Shown here: positions 6,136 to 8,155 of the stretch, piece by piece | How positions within the stretch are numbered: position 1 is the first letter of the stretch | Layout: every line of letters begins with the position of its first letter | Assembly: GCA_937906765.1 (NCBI GenBank) | Contig: CALCUV010000128.1 | Span: 1-8,155 of the forward strand | Source: an uncultured Prevotella sp. | GTDB taxonomy: Bacteria > Bacteroidota > Bacteroidia > Bacteroidales > Bacteroidaceae | Direction: 5' to 3' | Length of the DNA stretch: 8,155 bases | Position numbers and translations under genes: made by a program | The notes under the pieces: model-generated | What the model was told of the DNA's origin: nothing | Seen by the model: only the letters and a program-made list of their open reading frames with translations | Database searches by the model: none

Positions 6136-6417
6136 TTAAACGGGAATAGAGTCAATCTCTTTCTCAAATGCTTCTTGCTCCCAATGCTTTATGATTTGTT
6201 CACGCAGGGTAAAGAATTGGCGCATGTGTCCGCCATACATCTTTTTGTGGCCTACTTTTGCTGCGATTTCCTGAAAGATAGATGCCGTGTGGCGCACGTT
6301 CTTTACGTGTGTGCCACTATTTATTGATATGGTGTCGGGAAACTTGTCAAGGTTTTGCTTAAACCATTCTGCGAGTTCCTTAAGTTCTTCGGGGGAGTAA
6401 ATTTTCTTGTATTCCAT
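6136..6417 (-). CDS. Small DUF6965-like protein of unknown function
   Basis: A 93-residue soluble, charged protein with no signal peptide or membrane helix. The pattern EELKELAEWFKQN, then FPDTISINSGTHVKNV, then HTASIFQEIAAKVG and HMRQFFTLREQI resembles the small Bacteroidota family DUF6965. Those proteins share a helix, a P-T-l-n-G-t-x-V turn, then two more helices. The match is from memory of the family pattern and should be taken as tentative. No function is known. That it is a real gene is supported by its start, 23 bp after a near-ideal Bacteroidota promoter on the - strand, and by protein-like composition. It is divergent from pgi and faces the repeat region. A second ATG is not evident near the N-terminus, so the 6417 start is favoured. 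Confidence 0.68.
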   Translation of the reverse strand: MEYKKIYSPEELKELAEWFKQNLDKFPDTISINSGTHVKNVRHTASIFQEIAAKVGHKKMYGGHMRQFFTLREQIIKHWEQEAFEKEIDSIPV

Positions 6418-6440
6418 GCTTCAGCCGAACTAGTTTTGTG

Positions 6441-6472
6441 CAAAATTACCACACATTTGCCAAAGTGGCAAA
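6441..6472 (-). promoter_or_regulatory. Promoter of the DUF6965-like gene
   Basis: On the - strand TAATTTTG (6448-6441) matches the Bacteroidota -7 box TAnnTTTG exactly. A -33 TTTG (6472-6469) lies 20 bp upstream of it, the expected spacing. The start codon is 23 bp further on, giving a leader of about 17 nt. The -33 box lies inside the palindrome 6455-6473. Confidence 0.7.
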
Positions 6473-6473
6473 T
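6455..6473. promoter_or_regulatory. Palindrome between divergent promoters, possible operator
   Basis: ATTTGCCA-AAG-TGGCAAAT is a perfect 8-bp inverted repeat with a 3-nt centre, flanked further out by CCAC (6449-6452) and GTGG (6477-6480). It covers the -33 box of the - strand gene and ends 15 bp before the -33 box of pgi. A dimeric regulator bound here could affect one or both genes (inference). It has no T-run and is badly placed for a terminator. Confidence 0.5.
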
Positions 6474-6488
6474 TCGGTGGACTTTTAT

Positions 6489-6519
6489 TTTGCCCATCAA
6501 ATGAATTACCTTAATTTTG
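6489..6519 (+). promoter_or_regulatory. Promoter of pgi
   Basis: A -33 TTTG (6489-6492) is followed after 19 bp by TAATTTTG (6512-6519), an exact -7 box. This is the best complete match to the Bacteroidota vegetative promoter in the window. The start point should fall near 6526, leaving a leader of about 85 nt before the pgi ATG. The leader ends in an A/T-rich stretch (AATAATAATAACAACACATAACC) typical of efficient translation starts in this phylum. Confidence 0.75.
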
Positions 6520-6611
6520 CATCCTGAAAGCGGTTGAGCGATAAAACGTTGACTCATCATGCTCTCGCTTCACGTAATTGATTTGAATAATAATAACAAC
6601 ACATAACCATT

Positions 6612-7949
6612 ATGATTAAGCTCGACATCTCAAAGGCTACTCCCTTCCTCTCAGCTGAAGCAGTAGCATCTCTCGAACCCCAGGTAAAGGCAGCGCAACA
6701 GGCGCTCGAAGCAGGCACTTGCGCTGGCAATGACTTCCTCGGTTGGCTCCACCTTCCTTCTTCAATTACTGCAGAACACCTTGCTGATATTAAGCAGACG
6801 GCTCAGGTGTTGCGCGAAAATTGCGACACTATCGTTGTGGCAGGTATCGGTGGTAGTTACCTCGGTGCGCGTGCGATTATCGAAGCACTCGGCAACAGTT
6901 TTGAATGGCTCGCTAACGACGGCAAGAACCCCGTAATCCTTTTCGCAGGTAACAACATCGGTGAAGACTATCTTTACGAACTTACTGAATATCTCAAGAA
7001 CCGCAAGTTCGGCGTGATTAATATCTCTAAGTCAGGTACAACTACCGAAACTGCTCTCGCTTTCCGCCTCCTCAAGAAGCAATGTGAAGAACAGCGCGGT
7101 AAGGAAGTGGCACAGAAGGTTATCGTTGCCATCACCGATGCAAAGAAGGGCGCTGCACGCGTTACGGCTGACAAGGAAGGTTACAAGAGTTTCATCATCC
7201 CTGATAACGTAGGCGGTCGCTTCTCTGTGCTTACTCCCGTAGGTCTTCTTCCTATTGCTTGCGCTGGTTTTGATATTGACGCCCTCGTTCAGGGTGCTGC
7301 AGATATGGAAAAGCAGTGTGGCGCAGATGTTCCCATGATGGAAAATCCCGCGGCGCTTTATGCTGCTGTGCGCAATGCAATTTACCAGAGCGGTAAGAAG
7401 ATTGAAATCCTCGTAAACTATCAGCCCAAGCTCCACTACGTGAACGAATGGTGGAAGCAACTCTATGGCGAAAGTGAAGGTAAGCAGCACAAGGGAATCT
7501 TCCCTGCTGCTGTAGATTTCTCTACCGACCTCCACTCCATGGGTCAGTGGATTCAGGACGGCGAACGCACTGTGTTTGAAACCGTAATCTCTGTGGAAGA
7601 ACAGTGCCACAAACTCCTCTTCCCCCACGATGATGAAAACCTCGACGGATTGAACTTCCTCGAAGGCAAGCGTGTGGATGAAGTCAACAAGATGGCAGAA
7701 CTCGGTACGCTCCTCGCTCACGTTGACGGCGGTGTGCCCAACATTCGCATTTCAATGTCAAAGTTGGATGCTTATAACATCGGTCAACTCATCTACTTCT
7801 TCGAAATCGGTTGCGGCATCAGCGGTCTCGTGCTCGGTGTGAATCCTTTCGACCAGCCCGGTGTGGAAGACTACAAGCGCAACATGTTTGCCCTCCTCGG
7901 CAAGCCTGGTTATGAAGCGCAGACGGAAGCTATTAAGGCACGCATTTAA
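6612..7949 (+). CDS. pgi: Glucose-6-phosphate isomerase
   Basis: This 445-residue cytoplasmic enzyme interconverts glucose 6-phosphate and fructose 6-phosphate in glycolysis and gluconeogenesis. Its length is that of the shorter bacterial PGI type (as in Bacillus) rather than the 550-residue E. coli form. Visible landmarks are [10 protein letters not shown] (78-87), the phosphate-binding loop SKSGTTTE (139-146), [11 protein letters not shown] (201-211) with R203, and the catalytic-base region YGESEGKQ with E287. H308 lies in STDLHSMGQ. The C-terminal signature [13 protein letters not shown] carries the active-site lysine K422. All expected catalytic residues are present. The ATG at 6612 gives the normal N-terminus. 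The third-codon positions favour C (CTC, AAC, ATC), a stronger bias than in the MATE gene and consistent with high expression. It is transcribed alone, from the promoter at 6489-6519, and ends in a purine/pyrimidine hairpin. Confidence 0.97.
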   Translation: MIKLDISKATPFLSAEAVASLEPQVKAAQQALEAGTCAGNDFLGWLHLPSSITAEHLADIKQTAQVLRENCDTIVVAGIGGSYLGARAIIEALGNSFEWLANDGKNPVILFAGNNIGEDYLYELTEYLKNRKFGVINISKSGTTTETALAFRLLKKQCEEQRGKEVAQKVIVAITDAKKGAARVTADKEGYKSFIIPDNVGGRFSVLTPVGLLPIACAGFDIDALVQGAADMEKQCGADVPMMENPAALYAAVRNAIYQSGKKIEILVNYQPKLHYVNEWWKQLYGESEGKQHKGIFPAAVDFSTDLHSMGQWIQDGERTVFETVISVEEQCHKLLFPHDDENLDGLNFLEGKRVDEVNKMAELGTLLAHVDGGVPNIRISMSKLDAYNIGQLIYFFEIGCGISGLVLGVNPFDQPGVEDYKRNMFALLGKPGYEAQTEAIKARI

Positions 7950-7954
7950 TAAAT

Positions 7955-7982
7955 GAGAAAGGAGAAATGAGAAAGGAGAAAT
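7955..7982 (+). repeat. 14-bp purine-rich tandem duplication
   Basis: GAGAAAGGAGAAAT occurs twice in exact tandem (7955-7968 and 7969-7982), starting 5 bp after the pgi stop codon. The strand is almost pure purine. It forms the left arm of the inverted repeats described next. Confidence 0.9.
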
Positions 7983-8040
7983 TTCCATGCGGGACATTTA
8001 GCACCTGCATATTCTCCATTCCCCTTTCTCCTTTCTTTTT
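7957..8040 (+). terminator. Probable terminator of pgi
   Basis: Positions 7957-7980 can pair with 8012-8035 at 21 of 24 positions around a 31-nt loop, and the descending arm runs straight into TTTTT (8036-8040). The stem is rich in G-C and A-T pairs of one-strand bias, and the loop is large for a classical terminator. The position directly after pgi and the T-run make termination the likely effect. Confidence 0.55.
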
Positions 8041-8155
8041 ATTCAACAAGTTCCTAATTACAAGTTATAATTGGGTGATAGAGAGTAGTCTATTCGGATA
8101 ACGTTCCGCATGGTCTTTCTCCTTTCTCCTTTCTCCTTTCCCCTTATGCCCTCTC

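Larger units (their letters stand above)
7955..8140. repeat. Purine/pyrimidine inverted repeat element after pgi
   Basis: The left arm 7955-7992 (two 14-bp purine units, then CCATGCGG) is the reverse complement of 8106-8140 (CCGCATGG, then CTTTCTC units of 7 bp in tandem) with one indel next to the core and one mismatch further out. A third pyrimidine tract (8012-8035) in between can also pair with the left arm. The interval 8041-8105 holds no gene. The element probably continues past the window edge, since pyrimidine-rich sequence runs to 8155. Confidence 0.8.

Noticed and set aside
6130..6327. 65-residue open frame on the + strand opposite the DUF6965-like gene
   Set aside because: It is antisense to the - strand gene, which has the better promoter, a soluble protein-like composition and a possible family match. 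The + frame is Cys/Phe-rich and lacks a promoter match.
7032..7721. 229-residue open frame on the - strand inside pgi
   Set aside because: It lies wholly antisense to a clearly conserved pgi with all catalytic motifs. Its translation resembles no family, and the length follows from the biased codon use of pgi.

Overview
The window looks like chromosomal DNA of a Bacteroidota species, most likely order Bacteroidales and plausibly Prevotellaceae. Four things point this way. The gene order nusB-yajC-ybbR-coaE is typical of the phylum. NusB has the long N-terminal extension usual there. A DUF3276/PUR-alpha-like gene is present. Several intergenic regions carry good matches to the Bacteroidota sigma factor promoter (-7 box TAnnTTTG, sometimes with a -33 TTTG), and clear Shine-Dalgarno sites are lacking. 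Genus and species cannot be fixed from the sequence alone.

Layout. Positions 1-370 hold a gene-free repeat cluster: a perfect 52-bp inverted repeat and a tandem 85-bp unit. Next comes a promoter region (about 520-590) with three copies of a 9-bp half-site, then a MATE-family multidrug/cation antiporter gene on the + strand (626-1969). A bidirectional hairpin terminator (1986-2025) separates it from the convergent DUF3276 gene (2032-2415, - strand). That gene is divergent from a four-gene + strand operon: nusB (2626-3576), yajC (3641-3958), a YbbR-domain gene (3972-4961) and coaE (4958-5521). The operon ends at an unusually long perfect hairpin (5539-5591). A gene-free stretch of about 540 bp follows, holding a nested inverted repeat (5672-5889). 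Then come a small DUF6965-like gene on the - strand (6136-6417) and pgi (glucose-6-phosphate isomerase, 6612-7949, + strand). These two are transcribed divergently from about 195 bp that holds two good promoters and a short perfect palindrome. The window ends in a third, purine/pyrimidine-biased inverted repeat cluster (7955-8140) just after pgi.

The genes are mostly housekeeping: transcription antitermination (NusB), Sec-associated membrane protein (YajC), a membrane-anchored YbbR protein, the last step of coenzyme A synthesis (CoaE), glycolysis (Pgi) and export (MATE). No defence system, phage, transposase, CRISPR array, tRNA or rRNA was seen. The less ordinary material is non-coding. Three different intergenic inverted-repeat elements have unrelated outer arms but seem to share a short core (CCATnCGG, with CCGCATGG on the far side in two of them) just inside the arms. 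There are also two operator-like arrangements, one before the MATE gene and one between the DUF6965-like gene and pgi.
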